A stretch of DNA of 64,000 nt from Acinetobacter sp. ANC 3903 (GTDB lineage: Bacteria > Pseudomonadota > Gammaproteobacteria > Pseudomonadales > Moraxellaceae). The notes below the pieces were generated by a model. The model worked only from the letters and a program-made list of their open reading frames with translations, was not told where the DNA came from and ran no database searches. Shown here in pieces: positions 17,236-26,088 of the stretch. The position numbers were made by a program, and so were the translations under genes. The stretch is taken from the NCBI RefSeq assembly GCF_002135315.1, contig NZ_NEGA01000004.1, positions 124,001-188,000 of the forward strand, in the 5' to 3' direction. The stretch's first letter is position 1; every line of letters starts with the position of its first letter.

Positions 17236-17975
17236 CTGATGGTAAAGTGATGATTGATCTGCAAAATGTCAGTAAATGGTACAAAGATTTTCAGGTACTC
17301 ACCGACTGTACCACCCAGATTCACCAAGGAGAAGTGGTGGTGGTGTGTGGCCCTTCCGGTTCGGGCAAGTCTACCCTGATTAAAACCGTCAATGGCCTGG
17401 AACCGTTCCAGCAAGGCAATATTTTGGTCGATGGCATTTCAATTAAAGACCCGAAAACCAATCTAAACCAGTTGCGTAGCCGTGTCGGTATGGTATTCCA
17501 GCATTTTGAACTGTTTCCACATTTAAGCATCACGGAAAATCTGACCATCGCCCAGATTAAAGTGTTGGGTCGATCTGAAGCAGAAGCCAAGAAAAAAGGC
17601 TTGGCCTATCTGGATCGAGTGGGTTTGAGTGCGCAAGCTAACAAGTTTCCTGCGCAACTTTCAGGAGGGCAGCAACAACGTGTGGCTATTGCCCGCGCCT
17701 TGAGCATGGACCCGATTGCAATGCTATTTGATGAACCCACTTCGGCGCTAGATCCGGAAATGATCAATGAAGTGCTGGATGTAATGGTCGAACTGGCCAA
17801 AGAAGGCATGACCATGATGTGTGTGACCCATGAAATGGGCTTTGCCCGTCAGGTGGCCAACCGGGTCATTTTTATGGACCAAGGTAAAATTGTTGAAGAC
17901 TGTACCAAAGATGAGTTTTTTAATAGCCAGCGTGGTGAACGTGCACAGCAGTTCCTGAATAAGATTCAGCACTAA
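17232..17975 (+). CDS. gltL: Amino acid ABC transporter ATPase, GltL type
   Basis: Cytoplasmic ATPase driving the importer, 247 residues. Walker A GPSGSGKST, Q-loop VFQHFELFPH, signature LSGGQQQRVAIARAL, Walker B MLFDEPTSALD and H-loop CVTHEMG are all intact. Overlaps gltK by 4 bases. RBS AAGGAAG lies inside the gltK end. A bidirectional terminator closes the operon. Confidence 0.93.
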   Translation: MTDGKVMIDLQNVSKWYKDFQVLTDCTTQIHQGEVVVVCGPSGSGKSTLIKTVNGLEPFQQGNILVDGISIKDPKTNLNQLRSRVGMVFQHFELFPHLSITENLTIAQIKVLGRSEAEAKKKGLAYLDRVGLSAQANKFPAQLSGGQQQRVAIARALSMDPIAMLFDEPTSALDPEMINEVLDVMVELAKEGMTMMCVTHEMGFARQVANRVIFMDQGKIVEDCTKDEFFNSQRGERAQQFLNKIQH

Positions 17976-18004
17976 TCCTGCAAGATTTAATTATGAAAGA
18001 TTAA

Positions 18005-18037
18005 TAAAAAGCAGATCGGATGATCTGCTTTTTTATT
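18005..18037. terminator. Bidirectional terminator between gltL and carbonic anhydrase
   Basis: AAAAAGCAGATC-GGAT-GATCTGCTTTTTT is a near-perfect palindrome with an A run on one side and a T run on the other, so it can stop transcription from both of the convergent genes. Confidence 0.9.
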
Positions 18038-18040
18038 GGG

Positions 18041-18775
18041 TTATTCTAAAACCAAACGTGCATTGGTGGCCTGTACAGGTCGATTATTCGGATGTTCCAT
18101 TAAACTGGAAAAGGCGTGTATCTGCTGTTTCGAGGCTTGTTGAATGTCTTTCAGTACAATCCAGCGCACCCCTTCAGAACAAGGTGGTGTGGTGAGTGAA
18201 CCATTAAAACGGTAATAGTCTAAATGCTCAGGTAAAAAGGCTGTGGCAATATCCTGATGCTTTAACTGAACAGTACCACCGGCTTTTTTCGGCAATTCTT
18301 GCCATAATTTTTTCAGTTTTTTGTTTTCCTGTCCCTGTTCAAACATCACCGCGACTACTGCCAATTCCCCTTGTGCATTGGCATGCACCAGATGCATTTC
18401 CATGGCATAGCTTTTCCCATGAATGGTATTTTCACTTGGGCTATGTAAATGGAACTGTTTTAACTGAAAGCTTTGTTGATCCAGCGCTAGCGAACTTCCT
18501 TCATGAAAATTAACCTGTACCGTACGGTTATTATTGATGATGGTTTCAGCTTTAGAACTGTAATTGAATTTTAAGGCTGGCAGTTCAGCAGCTATGGTTT
18601 GATCAATATTAATCGGTGATTGATTCAAGCCCTCACAGGCCCGATATTCTGGTTTGATCTTGCTCCACTGTGCAGCTGTCTGTGCTTCATATCCCCAATC
18701 AAAAACTGTACCTTCGGCTGCGAAGGTAGAATGAATTCCGAACAGTGCCAGGCAAGCAACCATACTCCGTTTCAT
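18041..18775 (-). CDS. Periplasmic alpha-type carbonic anhydrase
   Basis: Zinc enzyme that interconverts CO2 and bicarbonate, 244 residues. A signal peptide (MKRSMVACLALFGIHSTFAA) directs export. The zinc-binding histidines are visible in QFHLHSPSEN and EMHLVHA. Other alpha-class marks are LNQSPINI near residue 50 and the C-terminal GSLTTPPCSEGVRW, whose Cys can pair with the one in YRACEGLNQ. Single gene, convergent with gltL. Confidence 0.92.
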   Translation of the reverse strand: MKRSMVACLALFGIHSTFAAEGTVFDWGYEAQTAAQWSKIKPEYRACEGLNQSPINIDQTIAAELPALKFNYSSKAETIINNNRTVQVNFHEGSSLALDQQSFQLKQFHLHSPSENTIHGKSYAMEMHLVHANAQGELAVVAVMFEQGQENKKLKKLWQELPKKAGGTVQLKHQDIATAFLPEHLDYYRFNGSLTTPPCSEGVRWIVLKDIQQASKQQIHAFSSLMEHPNNRPVQATNARLVLE

Positions 18776-19364
18776 AGGTTAATCCTTAAAATACAATATA
18801 AAATGAGCACTTATCTTGTCGGCTTGCTATTTTGAGATCAAAACCAAAACTACCAATTGTTTAGGCTATTTGTATCTAGAATTGAGCAATTATTCATCAA
18901 AAATGGATGTTCAATATTTCTGTCTTTTATCTTCATTCCATATTCTTTATCCCAGCTCAAATCTGAATTAGATTTTTTTATGCACTATAATTGATTATAA
19001 AATCATCTAAATTTGCTTTATCAGCATGCATTTTTACTGAATATTGTTTAAATTATTTTTTAACATCTTCGCTTAAGAATATTGCCACTATTCAGTGCCA
19101 TAAAAATTCAACAAAATTAACTTCTTTTAAAACTGTAAATTCCCCACAATTATCATATATTTATATATAATTTATATTAAAAATTATTGCACTATTATAG
19201 TGCGAAAAATACACTTCCAATAACTCTTTGCTTTATATCGAGTCTTATGATTTTTTGAGCTGGTTTAATCAAAATTTCCCAATTTCGACCATCTTCACGA
19301 AAACAATCACATGGTTATACTGAACATCTTTTTGTGATTTTAAGCACTAAAATGGAGCCATAAA
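18776..19364. other. Long AT-rich intergenic region between carbonic anhydrase and amt
   Basis: 589 bases with no credible ORF of useful length. It contains promoters for the divergent genes and one clear inverted repeat at 19187-19206. TGGAG just before 19365 is the RBS of amt. I see no RNA gene. Confidence 0.4.
19187..19206. promoter_or_regulatory. Inverted repeat upstream of amt, NtrC-site-like
   Basis: TTGCACTATTATAGTGCGAA contains the dyad GCACTAT-T-ATAGTGC. NtrC sites follow TGCAC-N-GTGCA, and amt genes are commonly nitrogen-controlled, so an NtrC or other operator is plausible. No convincing sigma-54 promoter (GG-N10-GC) was found between it and the gene, which weakens the NtrC idea. 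Confidence 0.35.
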
Positions 19365-20552
19365 ATGCAAAATATTGATTTACTCTTTCTCCTTCTTGGT
19401 GCGATTTTAGTTCTGGCTATGCATGCAGGTTTTGCGTTCTTGGAACTGGGGACAGTCCGCCACAAAAACCAGGTCAATGCACTCAGTAAAATCCTGACAG
19501 ATTTTTCCATTTCTGCTATCGCCTATTTTTTTGTGGGCTACTACATTGCTTATGGACAACATTTTTTCCATATTGGGGCAACACTAGCCGCAGATCATGG
19601 CTATAACCTGATGCGCTGTTTCTTTCTGCTTACTTTTGCCGCGGCCATCCCGGCGATTATTTCTGGCGGTATTGCGGAACGCGCCAAAATGCGTTCACAA
19701 GCGATTGCCACCTTATTGCTGGTTGCCTTGGTTTACCCGTTTTTTGAAGGAATCGCCTGGAATGGCAATTTAGGATTACAAGCATGGTTAGGCAAAACAT
19801 TTGGTGCCAGTTTCCATGACTTTGCCGGTTCTGTGGTTGTGCATGCCATGGGCGGCTGGATTGCTCTGGTCGCAGTGATTTTACTTGGCGCACGTTACGG
19901 TCGTTATAAAAAAGATGGTCGTGTGAGTGCACATCCGCCTTCTTCCATTCCTTTTCTTGCCCTCGGCTCCTGGATTTTAATTGTCGGCTGGTTTGGTTTT
20001 AACGTGATGAGTGCACAACGTCTGGATGTAATTTCCGGCCTAGTCGCCATTAACTCACTCATGGCCATGGTTGGCGGTACCATTTCAGCCAATATCATGG
20101 GTAAAAATGACCCGGGCTTCTTGCACAATGGTCCTTTAGCTGGTCTGGTGGCAATCTGTGCAGGTTCGGATGTGGTTCACCCAGTCGGCGCCCTGATTAT
20201 TGGTGTCATTGCCGGTATCATTTTTGTCAAACTTTTCACTTATACCCAAAACAAACTTAAAGTGGATGATGTACTCGGTGTATGGCCTTTACACGGCGTG
20301 TGTGGCACTTTCGGTGGCTTGGCTGTGGGGATTTTTGGACAACAATGGTTAGGCGGTTTGGGGGGGGTTTCCATGATTTCCCAAATCATCGGTACCTTGC
20401 TTGCAATCTCTATTGCACTTGCTGGCGGCTTTATAGTTTACGGTTCACTCAAAGCCATCATGGGTATTCGTTTATCACAAGAAGAAGAATTCCGTGGTGC
20501 CGATTTATCGATTCATAAAATTTCAGCCAATTCAGAAGAAACCATTTTTTAA
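19365..20552 (+). CDS. amt: Ammonium transporter (Amt family)
   Basis: Inner-membrane ammonium channel of 395 residues with about 11 helices. The twin pore histidines are seen in FAGSVVVHAMGG and WPLHGVCGTFGG. The N-terminal AFLELGTVRHKNQ segment is also typical. There is no glnK partner in front of or behind it, unlike the usual amtB operon, so PII control would come from elsewhere. Single gene between a long upstream region and a terminator. Confidence 0.92.
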   Translation: MQNIDLLFLLLGAILVLAMHAGFAFLELGTVRHKNQVNALSKILTDFSISAIAYFFVGYYIAYGQHFFHIGATLAADHGYNLMRCFFLLTFAAAIPAIISGGIAERAKMRSQAIATLLLVALVYPFFEGIAWNGNLGLQAWLGKTFGASFHDFAGSVVVHAMGGWIALVAVILLGARYGRYKKDGRVSAHPPSSIPFLALGSWILIVGWFGFNVMSAQRLDVISGLVAINSLMAMVGGTISANIMGKNDPGFLHNGPLAGLVAICAGSDVVHPVGALIIGVIAGIIFVKLFTYTQNKLKVDDVLGVWPLHGVCGTFGGLAVGIFGQQWLGGLGGVSMISQIIGTLLAISIALAGGFIVYGSLKAIMGIRLSQEEEFRGADLSIHKISANSEETIF

Positions 20553-20585
20553 TACTTGACTGTTTAAACTGAATCTTGATTTTCA

Positions 20586-20612
20586 GCGCGACTCGAAAGG
20601 GTCGCTTTTTTT
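20586..20612 (+). terminator. Rho-independent terminator of amt
   Basis: GCGAC(TC)-GAAA-(GG)GTCGC hairpin with a GNRA-type loop followed by seven T, about 35 bases after the amt stop. Confidence 0.85.
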
Positions 20613-20676
20613 ATTTTTTAAACTTCATTCCCCATGCAATAGCGAGATAAAATCTACATCGGCATCAAATTTAACA

Positions 20677-21363
20677 TCATAAAAATTGCTTAATTTCGGC
20701 CAGACTTTGAATGCGTGCGATCTCCTGAGATACCTCCGAATCATGAAAACCTTGTAGCCATAAGGCATTCATTCCGGCACGGGTTGCGCCCTGTATATCG
20801 TTAACAGGATGATCACCAATAAACAGGCAATGCTCTGGCGCAATGTCTAACTTTTGACTGGTATACAGAAAAATTTCCGGATTCGGTTTACTGATACCAA
20901 CCAGTTCCGAACTGACAATCTCATCAAAAAAATGGCTAAATCCCAAACCCTGTAAAATGGTTAAACGCGTAGCATGACCACCGTTAGAAACAACTGCCAG
21001 TTTATAACCTTGCTGTTTTAATTCATTCAGCAGTTGGTTGGCCCCTTGCATGGCCACTGCCGATAACCCAAATTGCTGAAACCAGAATTGGGTCAGTTCA
21101 TCCAGCTCGGGTAAGCTGTGCCATTTTAATTCTTGCAATAAGGCATTAGCCACAGAAGCGGCAATACTGGGATGGGTCAAAAATTCTTTTTTTGGATATC
21201 CTCCGTTATCGATGCGGCGGATAATCGCTTGAATTTTCGTGGTTTGCTCAGGCTGTAATTGATGCTGATACCTTTGTGCCAGATATTGACTATAAGCCAG
21301 AATACTTTGATCACGATGCGTTAAAGTATTATCCAGATCGAATAAAACAGCACGAATAGTCAT
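20677..21363 (-). CDS. HAD-family hydrolase (phosphoglycolate phosphatase/YjjG-like)
   Basis: A 228-residue cytoplasmic phosphatase with all four HAD motifs: DLDNTL (nucleophile Asp, residue 9), VVSNGG, the lysine in ISKPNPEIF, and GDHPVNDIQG. The helical cap after motif I fits subfamily IA enzymes acting on small phosphometabolites such as phosphoglycolate or nucleotides. Substrate unknown. Single gene, reverse strand. Confidence 0.87.
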   Translation of the reverse strand: MTIRAVLFDLDNTLTHRDQSILAYSQYLAQRYQHQLQPEQTTKIQAIIRRIDNGGYPKKEFLTHPSIAASVANALLQELKWHSLPELDELTQFWFQQFGLSAVAMQGANQLLNELKQQGYKLAVVSNGGHATRLTILQGLGFSHFFDEIVSSELVGISKPNPEIFLYTSQKLDIAPEHCLFIGDHPVNDIQGATRAGMNALWLQGFHDSEVSQEIARIQSLAEIKQFL

Positions 21364-21511
21364 TTGAATACCTATACAAATCTTGCCGCTAATCTAGCAC
21401 TGAAGCTTGATTCCATTATGCTCTTTCTTCGATATACTTATCAGTATTGCATGAAAAATGGGGCATCGTTTCTTGCTCTACTTAAAAAAATTAACTTATC
21501 TTCAAGCATGA

Positions 21512-21528
21512 CTTAAGTCTCAGTTAAG
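21512..21528 (+). promoter_or_regulatory. PmrA-box-like repeat upstream of the PAP2 gene
   Basis: CTTAAG-TCTCA-GTTAAG is a direct half-site repeat with five bases between. PmrA sites follow (C/T)TTAA(G/T)-N5-(C/T)TTAA(G/T). The same arrangement lies in front of pmrC at 26007-26023. It sits 45 bases upstream of the PAP2 start, a suitable place for activation. Confidence 0.6.
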
Positions 21529-21573
21529 TTTTTATTGCTGTAATCTGAGCACTTTACTTGATTCATCTTTACT

Positions 21574-22263
21574 ATGCACGATAAGCAACGCTTCATGCTC
21601 TATCAGGGCTGCTTCCTCATTATCAGTTTCTGTGTACTTTTGGTGGGCTTCCCTATCGGTGGCTCTCTGGATCTGGCACTGATTCATCCCTGGGTGAGTG
21701 AGTCGGGAAAATTTTTGCTCCGTGACAACTGGTATTTAGCAGAACTGAATCACCGCTATGTTAAAGATTTGATCATTTTAGTCTATGTCATTTTCTGTAT
21801 GCTCTGGCTCGCCTCATTCAAGCTTGAAAAACTCAAACCATTAGGCTGGAGCTATGGCTATTTCTTTTGGCTGGTGATCCTGTCGACCTCAATTATCGGG
21901 CTATTAAAATCACAATCAGCTCACGCCTGCCCATGGAATATTACCATTCCCACCCCTCAGGGTTTCTTATGGGATTTTTCTGCCACCAAGGGTCACTGTT
22001 TCCCGGGAGGGCATGCTGCTACTGGCTTTGCACTAATGACCGGATATTTTGTTTTTAGACAGTCCGATAAAAAACGTGCCTACTTTTATTTGGTTGCTGG
22101 CCTGATTTTAGGTTTTGCCATGGGCTGGGCACAAATGATGCGCGGTGCACATTTTCTTAGCCATAACCTGTGGACTGCCTGGGTGATCTGGCTGGTGAAT
22201 GTCGGCTTTTATCTGTTCAATTATAAAAAATTCAAACCGGCTTCCTTAAAACCTCAATCTTAA
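21574..22263 (+). CDS. PAP2-family membrane phosphatase
   Basis: Integral membrane phosphatase of 229 residues with about six helices. The catalytic signature is split as expected: KSQSAHACPWN (motif 1 region), CFPGGHAATG (PSGH-like, catalytic His) and MRGAHFLSHNLWTA (R-H nucleophile motif). Relatives remove phosphate from undecaprenyl-PP, lipid A or phosphatidylglycerol-phosphate. It lies tail-to-tail with pmrB, 18 bases apart, and carries a PmrA-box-like site, so a role in the PmrA regulon (lipid A or carrier-lipid phosphate) is a fair inference. No clear RBS. Confidence 0.85.
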   Translation: MHDKQRFMLYQGCFLIISFCVLLVGFPIGGSLDLALIHPWVSESGKFLLRDNWYLAELNHRYVKDLIILVYVIFCMLWLASFKLEKLKPLGWSYGYFFWLVILSTSIIGLLKSQSAHACPWNITIPTPQGFLWDFSATKGHCFPGGHAATGFALMTGYFVFRQSDKKRAYFYLVAGLILGFAMGWAQMMRGAHFLSHNLWTAWVIWLVNVGFYLFNYKKFKPASLKPQS

Positions 22264-22281
22264 ACATAAGGCGAAACCCTG

Positions 22282-23595
22282 TTACAGGGGTAATTGCACA
22301 TTCACCTGTAAACCGCCCAGACTGGCACTCTTGGAAAAAGACAGGCTGCCACCTAAACGCTCAGTGGCTTTGTCTACAATAGACAAGCCCAGACCACTGC
22401 CTATTTCCAGATGATGGTGAATCCGGTAAAAGCGCTTAAGTATGTTTTCATACATCTCTGGCGCAATGCCTGGTCCACTGTCCTCAACTTGAATCATGGC
22501 ACAACCAGCTTGTTTAAACACCGATACATTGATCACCCCTTGATGAGGAGTGTATTTAATCGCGTTATCGATCAGGTTAAAAATGATGGAATGTACCGCC
22601 GATTGCTGACTGTGCAGCAGCAGATCTTCTTGTCGCTCCATCCCCAAATCAATTTCTTTTTGCATGGCTAAATGTATGAGTTGTTCTACACAATTCACCG
22701 CAACCTGATTGAGCAAAAATTGCTGTTTGGTTTCAAGCTCCATGATAGAGGCATCCTGTTTGGCCAGATTGAGTAACTGGCTGACCAAATTCTGAATACG
22801 GATTAAGCCCTGACTTAAATTCTGTAAATCCTGATCTTCCGGAGACTGTTTTAACAAAATCTGGATCTGTAAATTCAAGGCAGTGATCGGTGTGCGCAGC
22901 TCATGTGCAGCATCGGCAATAAACTGGCGCTGTTCCTGTTGCGATTGTGAAATGCGGTCAAACAGATGATTCATTTCAACTATGGTCGGAACAATTTCTA
23001 CCGGATAATTATTCATTTGAATGGCCGTTAATTCATCTGAATCACGGCGTGCCAATTCTGCCTTAAAGTCATCTAAGGGCTGCAAACTACGACTGATAAT
23101 CCAGCTCAGCCCCAAAATCACCACAGACATAAACAGCAAATAAGGAAGGAACATGCCGGCTGCCAGTTCTAAAGCCAAGTGCTCTCTGGTCGATTGCTGC
23201 TGGCTAATCTGAATCTGTTTATCTTTTAAAGGCAAGACATACGTATGCCAAATATCCTGTGTGGTTTTATGGGTATAAAATCCGGCTTTTTTTACGGGCT
23301 GAACCAGCAGGTTTAAGGCATGGGTTTTATAATTCTGATCTGCATAAGACCAGACATCAATAAATAAATCTTCTTCCTGATAATGCTTGGACTGATCGAT
23401 TTGGCTTTGAATCAGTTCAGGATCATGTAGCGCGACGCGTTCTGCCAGATTTTGCATCTGGGCATCCAGAATTTCATTTATTTCTTGCAGCGCAATCCGG
23501 TAAGCCGAGAACACCAGCAGACAGCCAAAAGCAATACTGAAAATTGAAATATAAATAATCAGACGTTTTTTTAATGAATACTGTGGTTGCACCAA
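22282..23595 (-). CDS. pmrB: Sensor histidine kinase PmrB
   Basis: Inner-membrane sensor of the PmrAB system, which senses low pH, iron or cationic peptides in related bacteria. 437 residues. Two membrane helices (about 13-31 and 145-165) enclose a periplasmic sensor loop. Then come a HAMP-like linker, the H-box FIADAAHELRTPITAL, the N-box LIDNAIKYTP, and the G-boxes VEDSGPGI and GSGLGLSIV. It follows pmrA by 9 bases in the operon order pmrC-pmrA-pmrB. In clinical Acinetobacter, changes in this protein are a known cause of colistin resistance; nothing here is visibly broken. Confidence 0.93.
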   Translation of the reverse strand: MVQPQYSLKKRLIIYISIFSIAFGCLLVFSAYRIALQEINEILDAQMQNLAERVALHDPELIQSQIDQSKHYQEEDLFIDVWSYADQNYKTHALNLLVQPVKKAGFYTHKTTQDIWHTYVLPLKDKQIQISQQQSTREHLALELAAGMFLPYLLFMSVVILGLSWIISRSLQPLDDFKAELARRDSDELTAIQMNNYPVEIVPTIVEMNHLFDRISQSQQEQRQFIADAAHELRTPITALNLQIQILLKQSPEDQDLQNLSQGLIRIQNLVSQLLNLAKQDASIMELETKQQFLLNQVAVNCVEQLIHLAMQKEIDLGMERQEDLLLHSQQSAVHSIIFNLIDNAIKYTPHQGVINVSVFKQAGCAMIQVEDSGPGIAPEMYENILKRFYRIHHHLEIGSGLGLSIVDKATERLGGSLSFSKSASLGGLQVNVQLPL

Positions 23596-23604
23596 TGATT
23601 AACC

Positions 23605-24282
23605 TTATAATTGCCCCAGTCGATAGCCCAACCCGCGAATGGTTCGAATAAAATCTTTGCCGAGTTTGGCGCGTAAATGGTGTACATAAACCTCAATGGT
23701 ATTGCTGTTTATCTCACTGTCCAGATCATATAACTTATCTTCTAAATTGGCTTTAGAAAAAATCTTGTTCGGATGGCTGACCAAAGGAATTAAAATGGCC
23801 CACTCACGATTGGACAGGTCTATATATTGCCCCTGAAACTTGGCAATATGCTGTTCAACATCCAGCACCAAACCACCATAAGCCAAGGTTCTTAAACTAT
23901 CTTGCAGGCTGGATTCCGCACCACTACGACGTAACAACGCATGAATACGCGCCAACAGTTCATCAAACTCATAGGGCTTGATTAAATAATCATCTGCCCC
24001 ATGATTTAATCCATCTACACGGTTTTGCAACTGATCACGGGCAGAGATAATCAGTACTGGTAAAGTCGGCCATTGCTGGCGAATATTTTTCAACACCTGC
24101 ATACCATCCATCATCGGTAAGCCAAGGTCGAGTAAAACAATATCAAATTTTTCTTGTGTCAGCCTTTTTAAACCATCAATGCCATTATTGACCCATTCCG
24201 CATCCATTTGCTGATATTTCAACAAAGTCATGCTGGATTCAGCAATCATAAAATCATCTTCAATCATTAATATTTTAGTCAT
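23605..24282 (-). CDS. pmrA: Response regulator PmrA
   Basis: OmpR-family regulator of 225 residues. The receiver domain has the acidic pocket IEDD (residues 7-10), phospho-acceptor Asp52 in LLDLGLPMMDG, Ser/Ala switch VLIISA and Lys in DDYLIKPYE. The C-terminal winged helix binds DNA (EVYVHHLRAKLG, RTIRGLGYRL). It sits between pmrC and pmrB with 9-base gaps on both sides. It probably binds the two TTAAG-repeat sites found in this window. Confidence 0.94.
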   Translation of the reverse strand: MTKILMIEDDFMIAESSMTLLKYQQMDAEWVNNGIDGLKRLTQEKFDIVLLDLGLPMMDGMQVLKNIRQQWPTLPVLIISARDQLQNRVDGLNHGADDYLIKPYEFDELLARIHALLRRSGAESSLQDSLRTLAYGGLVLDVEQHIAKFQGQYIDLSNREWAILIPLVSHPNKIFSKANLEDKLYDLDSEINSNTIEVYVHHLRAKLGKDFIRTIRGLGYRLGQL

Positions 24283-24291
24283 GCGTTCAAC

Positions 24292-25959
24292 TCATAGTTT
24301 CTTTTTTGATTGACATTGCTGCAACATATTATATTGCTCATCCATGGTCTGGCTTTGAACATCGAGCAGGCCGAGCAGACTTGGAAATAAATGATCATGA
24401 CTCAATTCTTGGCTTTTTTGCTTTGCCAAGCAAGCAATTTGCGCAGAATTTTGTTGGCTCCACTCAGGTGAAAACCACATCAGCATGGGAATATGAGTTT
24501 GCTGTGCAGGTGCAATCGCATAAGGTGAACCATGTAGATATAAGCCATGCTCTCCGGTTGACTCGCCATGATCGGATAAATACCAAAATCCGGTTTGATA
24601 ACTGGTATTAGTTTTTAAGACTTGAATAAGCGAACTTAACACATGGTCGGTATATACAATCGAATTATCATAACTGTTCAATAATTCTGTGCTGCTACAG
24701 CCCTGAATGGCATTGCTATCACAGCTCGGTTTAAACGGCTGGAATGCAGCAGTGGAACGCTGATAATAAGCCGGTCCATGACTGCCCATTTGATGCAAGA
24801 CAATTAAACGTGGCGTTTGGTCAGTTGCCGGAATTCCTGCAAGATAGGCTTTTAGGCTGTCCACCAGAATTTCGTCATAACAGTCTCCATCTTTGGCACA
24901 CCATTTATCTTTTAACTGTTGTGGAATTTGATACTGTTCCACCCGGTTACATGTCCCTTTACAGCCGGAATTATTATCAATCCAGGTCACCTTGTAGCCA
25001 GCTCGTTTGGCAACATCCAGCAATCCTTCACGATGGCTGGCAAGCTGGTCATCATAATCTTTACGCGGCATGCCCGAGAACATACAAGGCACTGAAACTG
25101 CCGTTGCCGTACCACATGAGCTGACATTGCTAAAATTGATAATATCCAGTTTGGATAGTTCAGGGTTGGTATTTTTAGCATAGCCATTTAAAGAAAAACT
25201 TTCCGCACGTGCAGTTTCACCCACCACCAGTACCATCAATTTAGGTTTATGCTGGGTACTGACTGGTTGATCCAAATGCGCATCTTCGCCATAAGCAATT
25301 AAAGGCAAATTCTGTTTCGGTGCAGATTTATGATAATAAGAAAGTGTTGATGCGATGGTGTTTTGAGGAGAAATCATGCCTTTTAAATCACGATGCTCCC
25401 GAAAGATCGCAGCATAATCCACATAAAAGAGAAATAACAATCCGCCCACCAATAACAATGAAACAATGCCATTAATGAGTTTTTTTGTGGCTTTAGGCAA
25501 GAAAACTTCAGGCTTGATACGCACCAAAGCCACAAAAATAAGCGGGCAGATCACCAGGAACACAGTCCAAAGCACAAAGCGCAGAGACATTAAACCTCGG
25601 ACTTCACGTGCATCGGTTTGCATCATATTCTGAACCTGTTCAGGTGAAATCACCACGCCCAAACTATTGACAAAATATGCCGTAAAACCACCGACCACTA
25701 AAAGAATTGAAGCAAATATTTTTGCGTTCCATTTCCACTGGATCAGCTGAAAAATAAAGTTATACGCCGCAACAATCACCAATACGGTTGCCATTAAAAA
25801 CAAATAGGCTTTAGGACCTTGATAGGGCGTTAGACTTTGTATTTTTTGAAAAAATGCAAAATTTAAAATCGCGCCCAGCCAGATTGCCAGCAATAAATTA
25901 AACTGGCTTAATGAAATCGGCTTTATCTTATTACGTATTGGATTGATGATATTGGACAT
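24292..25959 (-). CDS. pmrC: Lipid A phosphoethanolamine transferase PmrC (EptA)
   Basis: Inner-membrane enzyme that adds phosphoethanolamine to lipid A and thereby lowers polymyxin binding. 555 residues: five N-terminal helices (to about 185), then a periplasmic sulfatase-fold domain. VVGETARAES carries metal-binding Glu, SSCGTATAVSVPCMFSG carries the catalytic Thr, and YLSDHGESTGEHGLYLHG the zinc-binding Asp/His. Several Cys pairs in the periplasmic part match the family's disulfides. First gene of pmrCAB, with a PmrA-box-like site upstream. Confidence 0.95.
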   Translation of the reverse strand: MSNIINPIRNKIKPISLSQFNLLLAIWLGAILNFAFFQKIQSLTPYQGPKAYLFLMATVLVIVAAYNFIFQLIQWKWNAKIFASILLVVGGFTAYFVNSLGVVISPEQVQNMMQTDAREVRGLMSLRFVLWTVFLVICPLIFVALVRIKPEVFLPKATKKLINGIVSLLLVGGLLFLFYVDYAAIFREHRDLKGMISPQNTIASTLSYYHKSAPKQNLPLIAYGEDAHLDQPVSTQHKPKLMVLVVGETARAESFSLNGYAKNTNPELSKLDIINFSNVSSCGTATAVSVPCMFSGMPRKDYDDQLASHREGLLDVAKRAGYKVTWIDNNSGCKGTCNRVEQYQIPQQLKDKWCAKDGDCYDEILVDSLKAYLAGIPATDQTPRLIVLHQMGSHGPAYYQRSTAAFQPFKPSCDSNAIQGCSSTELLNSYDNSIVYTDHVLSSLIQVLKTNTSYQTGFWYLSDHGESTGEHGLYLHGSPYAIAPAQQTHIPMLMWFSPEWSQQNSAQIACLAKQKSQELSHDHLFPSLLGLLDVQSQTMDEQYNMLQQCQSKKKL

Positions 25960-26006
25960 AAGTGTTGGCTAAACTTTTTACTGATGTGTTAATCTAAAAT
26001 ATCAAA

Positions 26007-26023
26007 CTTAAAACTCACTTAAT
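26007..26023 (-). promoter_or_regulatory. PmrA-box-like repeat upstream of pmrC
   Basis: On the reverse strand ATTAAG-TGAGT-TTTAAG, two half-sites five bases apart, 47 bases upstream of the pmrC start and followed by an AT-rich -10 region. It has the same geometry as the site at 21512. This predicts autoregulation of pmrCAB. Confidence 0.65.
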
Positions 26024-26088
26024 ATAAAAAAATAATAAAAAAAGGCAATAAAAACACTGCCTTCTCTTAAATAATAGCATCTAACCCA

